A program made the position numbers and the translations under genes. From JASGDC01 sp047605865 (GTDB lineage: Bacteria > Actinomycetota > Actinomycetes > Actinomycetales > Micrococcaceae): 25,715 nucleotides of DNA. Position 1 is the first letter of the stretch. Each line of letters opens with the position of its first letter. Where the stretch lies: NCBI GenBank assembly GCA_047605865.1, contig JASGFC010000022.1:1-25715 (forward strand), in the 5' to 3' direction. Below are positions 14,000 through 22,412 of the stretch, piece after piece. The notes under the pieces were generated by a model. It did not search any database and had not been told where the DNA came from. It saw nothing but the letters and a program-made list of their open reading frames with translations.

Positions 14000-16156
14000 A
14001 TGAACAAAAATATAAATAAAGAACAGAAATATTTAGACGCTTTGTATGTGCGCCTAGATGACATGAAAGCTAAAGCTAAAGAGGAGCTTTCAAAGGTAAG
14101 AATAATTGGATCAAAAGGAACATCAGGCACACCACAATCTATTCGCGAACGTGATGCCTTTGCTACGCATTATGAAAATCGTTTAGCTCAATTAATGAGT
14201 GTTGATGAAAAATTAATGTTCGGCAAATTGACTAAAGAAGATGGGCAAGAGCATCACATTGGGCGAATTTCGATGAGTGACGATGAGAAAGAATTATTGC
14301 TTCTAGATTGGCGAGCACCAGAAGCTGGAGCTTTTTATCAGGCAACACCCATTGAACCACTTGGTGTTAAGACGCGTCGGCACATCATGACAAAGAAAAG
14401 AAAGATCACTGCTTTAGAAGATGAGAATCTTGCTGAAGGAGCAGGTGGTGCTTCTGCGGCACTTCTAGCGGCTGTCAATGAACCGAAGACCGGTACAATG
14501 GGCGATATTGTGGCAACCATACACAACGAGCAAGATAATATTATTCGTTCTGCAATGAATCAGACTCTTGTGGTGCAAGGAGCGCCAGGAACTGGTAAAA
14601 CAGCTATTGCGTTACACCGTACAGCATATTTGTTGTATACCCATAGAGATATCTTGGCTAACAATGGTGTATTACTTTTAGGGCCTTCTAGTACATTTTT
14701 AAATTACATTGATAACGTTTTGCCGTCCTTAGGGGAGACTGGCGTGGTTATGGGTACTGTAGATCAGTTATATCCAGCTGCAGAGCTTATCGTACCAGAG
14801 AAGAATTCTGCAACGCAGCGTGTGAAAGGCTCGCTAAAAATGAAGGATGTGCTCAAACGTGCAGTTGCACAACGAGAGAACATTCCTGAAGTAGATAAAA
14901 CTTTTGATATTAACGGTAAAAAGGTCAAACTGAGCGTTGAAGATTTTAAACATGCTAGACATATAGCTCGGATTAGTCATAAATCACATAATGAAGCATG
15001 GGAAATTTTTGCGCATAGCCTCGTTGAGAAGCTAGCTAGTCAATTCTCTGGAGTGAAAGCAAAATCTGGAGTCACAGTCACAGAAGGCATGCACGATATT
15101 TACCTTCACGATGTACGTTCATCGAAAGAAGTGCGTATCGCTATAAATACCTGTTGGATGCCGTTAACTCCTGAGCAGTTATTGAAACAGTTTTTTGCCC
15201 GTAAAGATAGAGTCGATCAGGCTTGCCATGGTTTGTTTTCAGATGAAGAAGCAGCACTGCTGTATCGTGAAAAAGATAGTCACATTACTAGCTGTGACTT
15301 GCCATTGTTAGACGAGTTAACTGCTTTGTTAGGTCCACTTCCAGGGAAAACAGCGGATATCAAAGCAGCTAAAAAGCAGCGTGAAGCTGATGTTGAAAAT
15401 GCCAAGATGGCCTTGATTAATGCAGAGAACAAGGTTGCCATTACTGCTGAGTATATTGCTGATCAGTTTGCTTTAGATGAGCGTTCTGATGAGCAAGATC
15501 CAGATTATTTAATCGCTGACCAAAACTGGGCTTTTAAACATATTGTTGTTGATGAAGCTCAGGAGCTTTCTGCCATGCAGTGGAATATGGTTTTAAGGCG
15601 TTGTCCTTTGAAGTCATTGACAATAGTTGGTGATGTGGCTCAAACTAGCTCTCCAGCTGGGGCTCATGATTGGAGAGAAATGCTTGAAGTATTTGTTGGA
15701 GAACGATTACACGTTGAAGAGTTGAGTATCAATTACCGAACTCCTGCAAAAATTATGGATGTGGCTAATGCGGTTGCACAAGCTGCTGGTTTAGACACGA
15801 AAGCTCCTGAGGCAGTTCGTGAAGGTGACTATGATGTTGGATATCATAAGAGCGATGAACTTCAGAAAGTAGTTAATACTCTGCGAGCAGAAGATGAAAA
15901 ACTCTTTCCTACTGGACAAACTGCCGTTATTGCGGCTTCTGGCGTTACAGGAGCTATTACGCCGGAGCAGAGTAAAGGTTTAGAATTCGATGCAGTCATC
16001 GTTGTGGAACCTGAAGAAGTGCTTAAAAATGGCACCATTGGTGATCTCTACGTTGCATTGACAAGGGCCAGTCAAAAATTAGATATAGTCTATGCAAAGT
16101 CATTACCGGCAGGTTTTAGCGAAAAATCTCATAGAAAGGGTGATCATGATGGTTGA
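14000..16156 (+). CDS. helD: HelD-like RNA polymerase recycling ATPase
   Basis: An SF1, UvrD-like ATPase. HelD proteins insert arms into the RNA polymerase channels and release stalled or rifampicin-bound enzyme. From the ATG at 14000 the product is 718 aa. It has an N-terminal helical arm (EQKYLDALYVRLDDMKAKAKEEL), the HelD-typical FGKLTKEDGQEHHIGRISMS and LLDWRAPEAGAFYQA blocks, Walker A GAPGTGKT at about 194-201, a variable central insert, Walker B VVDEAQE (D518, E519), IVGDVAQTSSPAGAHDW, and motif VI-like LYVALTRASQ. A frame extending to 13943 adds 19 residues (MVNLSSKIEYSFF...) that fit the family poorly, so I prefer 14000; neither start has a clear Shine-Dalgarno. It overlaps the next gene. 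Confidence 0.9.
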   Translation: MNKNINKEQKYLDALYVRLDDMKAKAKEELSKVRIIGSKGTSGTPQSIRERDAFATHYENRLAQLMSVDEKLMFGKLTKEDGQEHHIGRISMSDDEKELLLLDWRAPEAGAFYQATPIEPLGVKTRRHIMTKKRKITALEDENLAEGAGGASAALLAAVNEPKTGTMGDIVATIHNEQDNIIRSAMNQTLVVQGAPGTGKTAIALHRTAYLLYTHRDILANNGVLLLGPSSTFLNYIDNVLPSLGETGVVMGTVDQLYPAAELIVPEKNSATQRVKGSLKMKDVLKRAVAQRENIPEVDKTFDINGKKVKLSVEDFKHARHIARISHKSHNEAWEIFAHSLVEKLASQFSGVKAKSGVTVTEGMHDIYLHDVRSSKEVRIAINTCWMPLTPEQLLKQFFARKDRVDQACHGLFSDEEAALLYREKDSHITSCDLPLLDELTALLGPLPGKTADIKAAKKQREADVENAKMALINAENKVAITAEYIADQFALDERSDEQDPDYLIADQNWAFKHIVVDEAQELSAMQWNMVLRRCPLKSLTIVGDVAQTSSPAGAHDWREMLEVFVGERLHVEELSINYRTPAKIMDVANAVAQAAGLDTKAPEAVREGDYDVGYHKSDELQKVVNTLRAEDEKLFPTGQTAVIAASGVTGAITPEQSKGLEFDAVIVVEPEEVLKNGTIGDLYVALTRASQKLDIVYAKSLPAGFSEKSHRKGDHDG
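16133..16139 (+). promoter_or_regulatory. Shine-Dalgarno inside the end of helD
   Basis: AGAAAGG 6 nt before ATG 16146 and 9 nt before ATG 16149. It decides the start of the downstream gene and rules out the longer frame from 16092. Confidence 0.6.
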
Positions 16157-17987
16157 GCAAGAGTATGAAGAACCAGTTCTTGACCAACAACAGCAGTGGT
16201 CAAGTGGCTCTATCTCGTTGATTTGCCCCATGAGGTTTACAGCTGAGCAAAAAGCTGCTTTCAAGACTCAAAATGGTTTTAACGGTCACGATGCACCCGC
16301 TACAGCTAAGCTTGGTCAGTGGCAACAAGGCTGCTGGAGTTTTGAAGATTATCTCAATTTAGCTGAGGGATACTACTATTGGCACGAAGATCATCGTTCT
16401 AAAACGCACGAAGATCATCGTTCTAAAACTAAGTATAGTTTTATTAGTTCCGAATCAACAGAATCAATTTTTACAGGACCAACTGCATCTCTTGACAATG
16501 GAGAGTCGATTATAGGATATGGGAAGCAAAAACCCTTAAGAATGAAACCTCACGATTATTTTGCTTCACGATTTATGAATGCTGTGAATAATGGCGAACG
16601 TTATTTCTATATTCCAGATACAGCAGCTGGACATAACAAGAACAATGAAGTGGCTCATGCCAAGAATACTATGGATAATGCGTTAGCAATGTTGAAGTGT
16701 TTTGGTCTTAATGTACTTGGAGTTGAAATTGAATTTAATGGTGTTGGTCATGATGATAGTCAGCTTTCCTATGTCATTATCCACTTTTCTTTAGCCACAG
16801 TTGCATTGGAAAATCCTTTGGCTACGATGATCTCTTTTAATAACCAAAAAGGATCTAAAGACCTTAAAGCTAAAATTGATGGCACAAATTCTCAAGATTT
16901 ACATCAAACTACTTTTTGGATTAATAGGCTTCTTTCTTCCCTCTTAAATCAGTACGATCAAGCCCTTCAGTTCAGAAAGAAAAAAGAAGGTAAGTTACCC
17001 AGAAACGTTATTGAAGATGGAGGGTTCATAAAAACTGAATTACCAGATGGCACGGTTGTTTCTGAAATGCTGTATCCAGTTATTTTCCTTAATGCTAAGA
17101 AAGATATCCCTGCTATTTCAAAGAAAAAGTACCAGAATACTCCGTGGGATTCTCGAACTTTATGGCATGTCATGCTTAGTGAAGGAAAGGCTGAAAGAGA
17201 AGGGGAAGTGGCTCGTGAAAACCACACCATAAAGACAAAGATTCTTAACCTCTCTGATGGATTTTCTGGTTTCATTAGCGAAAGTGGAGCTAGTTTCATG
17301 TGTAGAAATGTTGATTTTGATGAACGAGAAAATTCAGGCAAATATGATCCTCGTGAAACTTTTAAATTAAGATCGCTTGCTAAAACCCAGCTGTGCTTTG
17401 TCAACGTGCTTTTGCTAGGTGATTTGCAGGAGCGAGCTTTGAATATGTTTGCAGATTCTTTAGCAACTTTTTGTCGAAATATTAACGGTGATAGTGTTCG
17501 CATTAATCAGGAGTTCTCAGAACTAACAGCACAGTTGCTCTATATCAGGAACAATTATTGGTTTTTACAAACCGGGCGAGATATTGAAGCAAACCGAGTG
17601 CTACATGCAATACAGAAAACTTTTAACTCACCAAAATTATTAACAAACCTTGAAGAAGAAATCAGCTCTGTCGAATCCTTCCTTGCTAGTAGACAGCGTG
17701 AAGAAGACGAAAAAGATGAAAAATATAGAAATCAACGAGATGCACTCTTTGGCTTTGGCGGCTTAATTTTTGCTGGTTTAGCTCTCTGGATTTCATTTAT
17801 GGCTATTAACTATGTGGATCTTATGGATTCGCACAATCACTATAAATGGTTAAATACTCCGCTTTATCACAGTTTTGGCTGGATTCTTTTCGTGCTCATC
17901 ATAGCTTTTGTTGCATCGTGGTCACGAATATATCTGAGTAAAAGCAAAAGGAATAAAGTCAAGAGGGGCAATACTTTAAAGAAATAG
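16146..17987 (+). CDS. unrecognised two-TM protein coupled to helD
   Basis: About 613 aa from the ATG at 16146; ATG 16149 is equally possible. A longer frame begins at 16092 inside helD, but the Shine-Dalgarno at 16133-16139 favours the later start. The large N-terminal part (1-520) is soluble and of unknown fold. A helical stretch (NLEEEISSVESFLASRQ...) leads into two membrane helices at about 533-553 and 575-598, with a very basic tail (KSKRNKVKRGNTLKK). The order of long helix, TM1, a short polar loop containing INYVDL, TM2 and basic tail resembles the CorA metal-transporter layout, but the GMN motif is absent and I do not claim a transport role. It overlaps helD by 11 bp. An exact 24-bp tandem duplication (16383-16430) lies near residue 80. 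Confidence 0.7.
   Translation: MMVEQEYEEPVLDQQQQWSSGSISLICPMRFTAEQKAAFKTQNGFNGHDAPATAKLGQWQQGCWSFEDYLNLAEGYYYWHEDHRSKTHEDHRSKTKYSFISSESTESIFTGPTASLDNGESIIGYGKQKPLRMKPHDYFASRFMNAVNNGERYFYIPDTAAGHNKNNEVAHAKNTMDNALAMLKCFGLNVLGVEIEFNGVGHDDSQLSYVIIHFSLATVALENPLATMISFNNQKGSKDLKAKIDGTNSQDLHQTTFWINRLLSSLLNQYDQALQFRKKKEGKLPRNVIEDGGFIKTELPDGTVVSEMLYPVIFLNAKKDIPAISKKKYQNTPWDSRTLWHVMLSEGKAEREGEVARENHTIKTKILNLSDGFSGFISESGASFMCRNVDFDERENSGKYDPRETFKLRSLAKTQLCFVNVLLLGDLQERALNMFADSLATFCRNINGDSVRINQEFSELTAQLLYIRNNYWFLQTGRDIEANRVLHAIQKTFNSPKLLTNLEEEISSVESFLASRQREEDEKDEKYRNQRDALFGFGGLIFAGLALWISFMAINYVDLMDSHNHYKWLNTPLYHSFGWILFVLIIAFVASWSRIYLSKSKRNKVKRGNTLKK
16383..16430 (+). repeat. 24-bp in-frame tandem duplication
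   Basis: Two copies of a 24-nt unit, 16383-16406 and 16407-16430, identical except for the last base. Each encodes HEDHRSKT, so eight residues are duplicated with no frame change. The near-identity at wobble positions suggests a recent event. Confidence 0.9.
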
Positions 17988-18079
17988 ACATCTCATTTTC
18001 AGCAAATTCTAAGAATTAAACCTTAGAGTGTAATTGTCAGTGAAAGTTAGACTTAAAAACTAAGTCACACAGGCAAACA

Positions 18080-18085
18080 TATAAT
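18080..18085 (+). promoter_or_regulatory. -10 element of the RGG-TPR gene
   Basis: TATAAT, six of six to consensus, giving a start near 18092 and a leader of about 28 nt that contains the Shine-Dalgarno AGAAAGAGG (18101-18109). The -35 region is weak. Confidence 0.5.
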
Positions 18086-18119
18086 CAAAAAGCGGACCTA
18101 AGAAAGAGGCATATTTATT

Positions 18120-19877
18120 ATGAGTAATTTTGATAACCGTCGCCCACAATTTGGCGATGAAGGTATGAACAACCGTCCACATCGTAATGGACGAGATAAA
18201 AACAAGCACAAGGGACCAGCTGGTTCACGTCACCCACAAGATGGCGCTCCAAAGCATAACCGTCACGGTGGCTCATATCGTGGTCCACATCACTTTGAAG
18301 GCAAACGCCGCAAATTTGAAGATTTCGATCATCAAGGCCCAAAAAAGCAGTTTGTCCCTCCTCGTGGATTTGACACTGAACAAGGTTCCCGTCCACAAAA
18401 AGGTTTTGGCCCAAACTCACGTCCTCGTTATACTTCACGAGAGGATTTTGAAGGACCTTTTGATCGCTTTGCAAGCCGACCTCAAGGTCGACCTCAAGAG
18501 GGACCTAAAGGTCCAGCGCGAAATAACGAAAATCCATTTGGTGGAGATCCTTTTGAACGCAGGCGCCAAAAATTTGCTCCTGAGTTTAACGAAGGTAGGC
18601 CACATGGATTCCGCGAAGGTGGTCCAGATCGTATGAACGGGCGCCCTAAGCAGCGGGATGGTTTCGGCGGTGGACGTGGTCCACATGGTTCTCGAGGGCA
18701 AGGTAATCCTCCTCAAGGTAGAGGCTCATTCGGTTGCTCTCAAGGTCCTAGAGGAGAACGCCCTGGTCGCGATGGTGACAGCAGGCGTGAACCACGCCGT
18801 GGTTTCAACAATCGTGGTGGTAGAAACCGTGATTCTCGTCCAGGTTTTGATGGGCGTCAGGGAGCACGACATTCTGGTCCACGCGGTGGCTTTGATAATC
18901 GTGGCCCACGCGGACCGCGTGGCGGTCAACAGGATGACTTCCGTCAAATGCGTCGTGAGCGATTTAATCGCAAGATTGAAGAAATCGCTGGCGATCTTAG
19001 AGGTCTACGTCCAGATGATGACATCACAGGTCAAGAGATCCCAGGTTTTGTTCGGGCTCAACTGCGCAGTTTACAACCAGAAAATGCAGAGCGAGTATCA
19101 AAGCATTTAGCAATGACTTTGCGTCACTTAGCGCAAGATCCTACTAAAGCTTTAAAGCACGCTTTAAAGGCCGTAGAAACAGCTGGGCGTATTGCTCCAG
19201 TTCGTGAAGCTGCAGGTGTTACTGCCTATGAGGCAGGAGAATACAAAACTGCGCTTTCTGAGTTGCGTACTCATCGTCGTATGAGTGGCGCAGATGATCA
19301 TATAGCACTTATCGCAGATTCACTGCGTGGTGTTGGAAAACCTGAGAAAGCAATCGAACTGCTTGAAGAAGCCCTACAAGAGAATCCATCGCACGAACAG
19401 AAAGTCAATTTAAGTATCGTACTTTCAGGTGCTCATGGAGACTTAGAAGACTATGATCAAGCTAAGAAAGCATTGGAGATTCCAGAATTGGATAAAACAG
19501 TAGCTTTCCCATATAGCCCACGGTTGTTCCGTGCCTATGCAGAAGTTCTTGAAGAACTAGACCAACAAGATGAAGCTCAGCAGTGGCACGAAGCTGCTAC
19601 TAAAGCTGAAGATGCTTTAGGTCTTGTTCCTGGAGATTCTGACATCGTTGACCTACTAGATGACGATGAAGATGAAGAAGAAATTCCACCAAACGCTGCA
19701 GCAGATGCTGTTGCTGGAAAACCACTTCAACGCGAAGAGGACTCAGATGATGAAGAGGACTCAGAGAACGAGGATGATACTGGTTCTGATGATACAGATT
19801 CTTCTGAAGAAGATGACGATGAAGGAGACGATTCTTCTGAAGAAGAACCTGAAGAAACAGATACTAAAGGTAAATAA
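18120..19877 (+). CDS. RG/RGG-rich TPR protein with acidic tail (Rv1691-like locus)
   Basis: A 585-aa protein in three parts. Residues 1 to about 275 are low-complexity and strongly basic, dominated by Arg, Gly, Pro, Asn and Phe with many RG/RGG and FDNRG-type units. About 278-500 is a helical TPR region (RAQLRSLQPENAERVSKHL, LEEALQENPSHEQKVNLSIV). From about 501 the tail is almost all Asp, Glu and Ser (LLDDDEDEEEI, SSEEDDDEGDD). Opposite charges at the two ends suggest intramolecular or RNA-dependent association. The position before the HAD phosphatase, tlyA, nadK and recN is that of mycobacterial Rv1691, a shorter TPR protein. Function is unknown; RNA or ribosome binding is a reasonable inference. 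AGAAAGAGG lies 10 nt before the ATG, and a strong terminator follows. The first half is visibly more GC-rich than neighbouring genes. Confidence 0.85.
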   Translation: MSNFDNRRPQFGDEGMNNRPHRNGRDKNKHKGPAGSRHPQDGAPKHNRHGGSYRGPHHFEGKRRKFEDFDHQGPKKQFVPPRGFDTEQGSRPQKGFGPNSRPRYTSREDFEGPFDRFASRPQGRPQEGPKGPARNNENPFGGDPFERRRQKFAPEFNEGRPHGFREGGPDRMNGRPKQRDGFGGGRGPHGSRGQGNPPQGRGSFGCSQGPRGERPGRDGDSRREPRRGFNNRGGRNRDSRPGFDGRQGARHSGPRGGFDNRGPRGPRGGQQDDFRQMRRERFNRKIEEIAGDLRGLRPDDDITGQEIPGFVRAQLRSLQPENAERVSKHLAMTLRHLAQDPTKALKHALKAVETAGRIAPVREAAGVTAYEAGEYKTALSELRTHRRMSGADDHIALIADSLRGVGKPEKAIELLEEALQENPSHEQKVNLSIVLSGAHGDLEDYDQAKKALEIPELDKTVAFPYSPRLFRAYAEVLEELDQQDEAQQWHEAATKAEDALGLVPGDSDIVDLLDDDEDEEEIPPNAAADAVAGKPLQREEDSDDEEDSENEDDTGSDDTDSSEEDDDEGDDSSEEEPEETDTKGK

Positions 19878-19907
19878 CGCTTAAAGGTTAATCCTTAAGT
19901 TGCACTA

Positions 19908-19955
19908 AAGTCCTTTATTCTTGATAGTTAACCCTCAAGAATAAAGGGCTTTTTG
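19908..19955 (+). terminator. strong rho-independent terminator
   Basis: A 17-bp stem (19908-19924 with 19935-19951, one G-U pair) around a 10-nt loop, followed by a T run at 19950-19954. It separates the RGG-TPR gene from the HAD-recN operon. Confidence 0.92.
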
Positions 19956-19962
19956 TGTATGC

Positions 19963-19968
19963 GACAAT
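19963..19968 (+). promoter_or_regulatory. possible -10 of the HAD-tlyA-nadK-recN operon
   Basis: GACAAT, four of six to consensus, exactly 6 nt before the ATG at 19975. The upstream terminator means this operon needs its own promoter and no Shine-Dalgarno is present, both consistent with a leaderless start. Confidence 0.3.
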
Positions 19969-19974
19969 AAAATT

Positions 19975-20778
19975 ATGTCAGCACTTATTTCTTCATACGA
20001 TGCAGTATTTTTTGACCTTGATGGAGTTATTTACGAAGGCAATGAGCCTCTTGATACAGCAGTAGCAACGTTACAACAGCTCTATCAGGATAAAGTCAAA
20101 ATTGCCTACATTACTAATAACGCTTCACGTTCAGCTCACGATGTAGCTGAGCAACTGAAAAACTTTGGTATACCAGCAAGTGCTCAAGAGGTTATTTCAT
20201 CACCTGATGTTGCAATGAACATGCTCAAAAAGCACCTTGCACCAGCAAGCAAAGTTTTAATTGTTGGTACACAACATCTCAGTGATTGCGTTGCAGAAAC
20301 TGGCTTCACTCCAGTGCGAACTGCTAAAGAAAAACCTGACGCTGTCCTTCAAGGATTCAACCCGGAAACCAATTGGCGCATTTTGGCAGAAGCATGTTTT
20401 GCCCTGCAACAAGGAGCTCAATGGTTTGCAACAAATGCTGACTCAACGCTTCCTCAAGCTGAAGGTATCGCTCCAGGAAACGGCGCCTTTCTTGATTTAA
20501 TTCAAAAGACGTGCAACGTCGCTGCACCACGTGTTGCAGGTAAACCAGAGCCAGAAATTTTCAAATATGCCATGGAGAAAATAGCTGCAAAAAATCCAGT
20601 GATGATTGGCGATAGACTCGATACTGATATTCTCGGTGGAAATAACGCTGGTATTGATACTATTCTTGTCACAACAGGAGTCAATACAGCAGCAGATGCT
20701 AGAGCAGCTGAGCCAGATTTAAAACCAAACTATATTATTTCAACACTTTCAGAATTGCTTTCTGATGCAGCGTCTTGA
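19975..20778 (+). CDS. HAD-IIA (NagD-like) phosphatase
   Basis: A haloacid-dehalogenase phosphatase of 267 aa with the class IIA cap. Motif I is FFDLDGVIYEG (nucleophile D14, general acid D16), motif II is the Thr of YITNNAS, motif III is the Lys of AGKPEPEIF, and motif IV is MIGDRLDTDI. FATNADSTLPQAEGIAPGNGAFL is the NagD/phosphoglycolate-phosphatase signature of the cap. The mycobacterial gene at the same locus (Rv1692) is a glycerol-3-phosphate phosphatase, so a small phosphate-ester substrate is likely, but specificity is inferred from synteny. It starts just after a strong terminator with a possible leaderless promoter, and its last 14 bp overlap tlyA. Confidence 0.9.
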   Translation: MSALISSYDAVFFDLDGVIYEGNEPLDTAVATLQQLYQDKVKIAYITNNASRSAHDVAEQLKNFGIPASAQEVISSPDVAMNMLKKHLAPASKVLIVGTQHLSDCVAETGFTPVRTAKEKPDAVLQGFNPETNWRILAEACFALQQGAQWFATNADSTLPQAEGIAPGNGAFLDLIQKTCNVAAPRVAGKPEPEIFKYAMEKIAAKNPVMIGDRLDTDILGGNNAGIDTILVTTGVNTAADARAAEPDLKPNYIISTLSELLSDAAS

Positions 20779-21499
20779 TGTAGAACTTACTGAGCGAAAA
20801 TTAGCAAAGTCACGCTCACAAGCCCAAGAACTCATTGCACACGGCCATATTAACATCAACGGGCAACGTGCAAAGAAAGCTTCACTGAAAGTTAAAGATT
20901 CTGACGTCTTAGAAGTCCTTGAAAAACCAAAGTATGTTTCACGTGCTGGACTCAAGTTAGAGGCTGCATTGGATCATTTCAACATTGATGTTACAGGCTT
21001 AGAAGTTCTCGATGCTGGGGCTTCTACAGGAGGCTTCACAGACGTACTCCTGCAACGTAATGCCAGAAAGATTTGGGCCATTGACGTTGGTCACAAACAA
21101 CTAGATTCTACGCTAAGAAAGCACCCACAAGTCATCGTGCGCGAAGGATTCAATATTCGAGACCTTACACTTGAAAATCTAGATGGCACGGTAGACATGG
21201 TGGTAGGAGATTTATCTTTCATTTCGCTCACCCTTGTACTCCAACCACTTGCAGAGGTTACCAAAGAGCAGGGCAATATCGTGCTACTTATCAAACCACA
21301 ATTTGAAGTAGGTAAAGAAAATCTCGCACGTACAGGGGTAGTTACTAGCGAAAAGTTAAGAAAAGATGCTGTAGCAAAAGTTATGACTGCAGCTGCCAAA
21401 CTTGGTTTAGAAGAAAGAGGTCTCATGAAAAGCCCGCTACAAGGTGGGCACGGCAACATTGAGTATATAGCGTTTTTTCAGAAAAAACACTTAAACTGA
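20765..21499 (+). CDS. tlyA: TlyA family rRNA 2'-O-methyltransferase
   Basis: SAM-dependent methyltransferase which, in mycobacteria, 2'-O-methylates 16S and 23S rRNA at the subunit interface; loss of this activity causes capreomycin resistance. The 244-aa chain has an N-terminal S4 RNA-binding domain (RLDVELTERKLAKSRSQAQELI) and an FtsJ-like domain with the SAM motif LDAGASTGGFTDVLL. A K-D-K-E set is visible at K64, D149, K177 and E233, each five lower than the mycobacterial residues as I recall them. The interdomain linker reads KPKYVSR rather than the mycobacterial RAWVSR. Some homologues were once described as haemolysins, but nothing here supports that role. The start lies inside the HAD gene; nadK begins 4 bp after the stop. 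Confidence 0.94.
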   Translation: MQRLDVELTERKLAKSRSQAQELIAHGHININGQRAKKASLKVKDSDVLEVLEKPKYVSRAGLKLEAALDHFNIDVTGLEVLDAGASTGGFTDVLLQRNARKIWAIDVGHKQLDSTLRKHPQVIVREGFNIRDLTLENLDGTVDMVVGDLSFISLTLVLQPLAEVTKEQGNIVLLIKPQFEVGKENLARTGVVTSEKLRKDAVAKVMTAAAKLGLEERGLMKSPLQGGHGNIEYIAFFQKKHLN

Positions 21500-21503
21500 G
21501 TGT

Positions 21504-22409
21504 ATGGCTCGCAAAATTTTAATCCTTGGACACATGGGGCGCGTTGAAGCGCAACGCGCAAGTCTGTTGGTGATTAAAAAACTTACTGAAGCTCACATCG
21601 TGCCTTTGATGCTAGAAAGTGAGCTAGCAGATTTAAAGAAATGTACCACGGAAGATTTAAGTTCAGTAGAGATCTTTGATGGCAATGCAAAACCACTTGA
21701 GCTTATCATTGTCCTTGGCGGTGATGGCACGATACTTCGAGCTGCAGAGCTCGGTAAAGCAGATGAAATTCCTGTGCTAGGTGTTAATTTGGGGCATGTA
21801 GGTTTTCTAGCTGAAAGCGAAAAAGAAGACTTGAGCGCCACAACCGATGCAGTCGTGAGTAAAGAGTACGCTATTGAGGATCGAATGTGCCTTGACGTCA
21901 ACGTTTACGATGGCAAAAAGTTGAAATATTCCGACTGGGCTTTGAACGAGGCTGCCATTGAGAAGAGATCCAATGCTCGCATGATAGAACTTGCTATTGA
22001 AGTGGGAAATGAGCCTTTGGTTTCTTACGGCTGTGATGGTCTTGTTATGTCAACACCAACAGGTTCAACTGCTTACGCATTTTCTGCGGGAGGGCCAGTT
22101 ATGTGGCCAGATGTTGAGGCCGTCATGATGGTACCTTTGAGTGCACACACACTCTTTGCGAAACCTTTGGTGATTGGTCCACGAACACAGTTTTCTGTTG
22201 AGATGTTAAAACGCAATGAAGGTACTTCACTGATTTGGTGCGATGGAAGACGAACTTTTGAGCTTTTGCCCGGGTATCGAGTTGAAGTCAATGTTTCGCC
22301 AACAAAAGTGCATCTAGCGCATCTGAAATTGGCCCCGTTTACTAATAGATTAGTTAGAAAATTCAAGCTTCCAGTTGATGGATTACGTGGACCAGACGAG
22401 GAGTCTTAG
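21504..22409 (+). CDS. nadK: NAD kinase
   Basis: Phosphorylates NAD+ to NADP+ and so supplies the NADP(H) pool. The 301-aa length is typical of the actinobacterial PpnK type. Diagnostic motifs are LGGDGTILRAAE (GGDG at 72-75), GVNLGHVGFLAE, NEAAIEKR (the conserved NE), and GLVMSTPTGSTAYAFSAGGP with the second nucleotide-binding loop. It follows tlyA by 4 bp and precedes recN by 3 bp, so all three are probably translated from one mRNA. No clear Shine-Dalgarno precedes the ATG, which suggests reinitiation by ribosomes finishing tlyA. Whether it uses ATP or polyphosphate cannot be read from the sequence. Confidence 0.95.
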   Translation: MARKILILGHMGRVEAQRASLLVIKKLTEAHIVPLMLESELADLKKCTTEDLSSVEIFDGNAKPLELIIVLGGDGTILRAAELGKADEIPVLGVNLGHVGFLAESEKEDLSATTDAVVSKEYAIEDRMCLDVNVYDGKKLKYSDWALNEAAIEKRSNARMIELAIEVGNEPLVSYGCDGLVMSTPTGSTAYAFSAGGPVMWPDVEAVMMVPLSAHTLFAKPLVIGPRTQFSVEMLKRNEGTSLIWCDGRRTFELLPGYRVEVNVSPTKVHLAHLKLAPFTNRLVRKFKLPVDGLRGPDEES

Positions 22410-22412
22410 ACA

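Noticed and set aside
16092..16145. Earlier start of the two-TM protein within helD
   Set aside because: It would overlap helD by 65 bp, and the Shine-Dalgarno AGAAAGG points to 16146 or 16149.
18187..19110. Long alternative frames on both strands (about 120-150 codons)
   Set aside because: They are shadows of the Arg/Gly- and Asp/Glu-rich gene; their products are low-complexity, they lack Shine-Dalgarno sites, and the main frame has promoter, SD, TPR fold and terminator.
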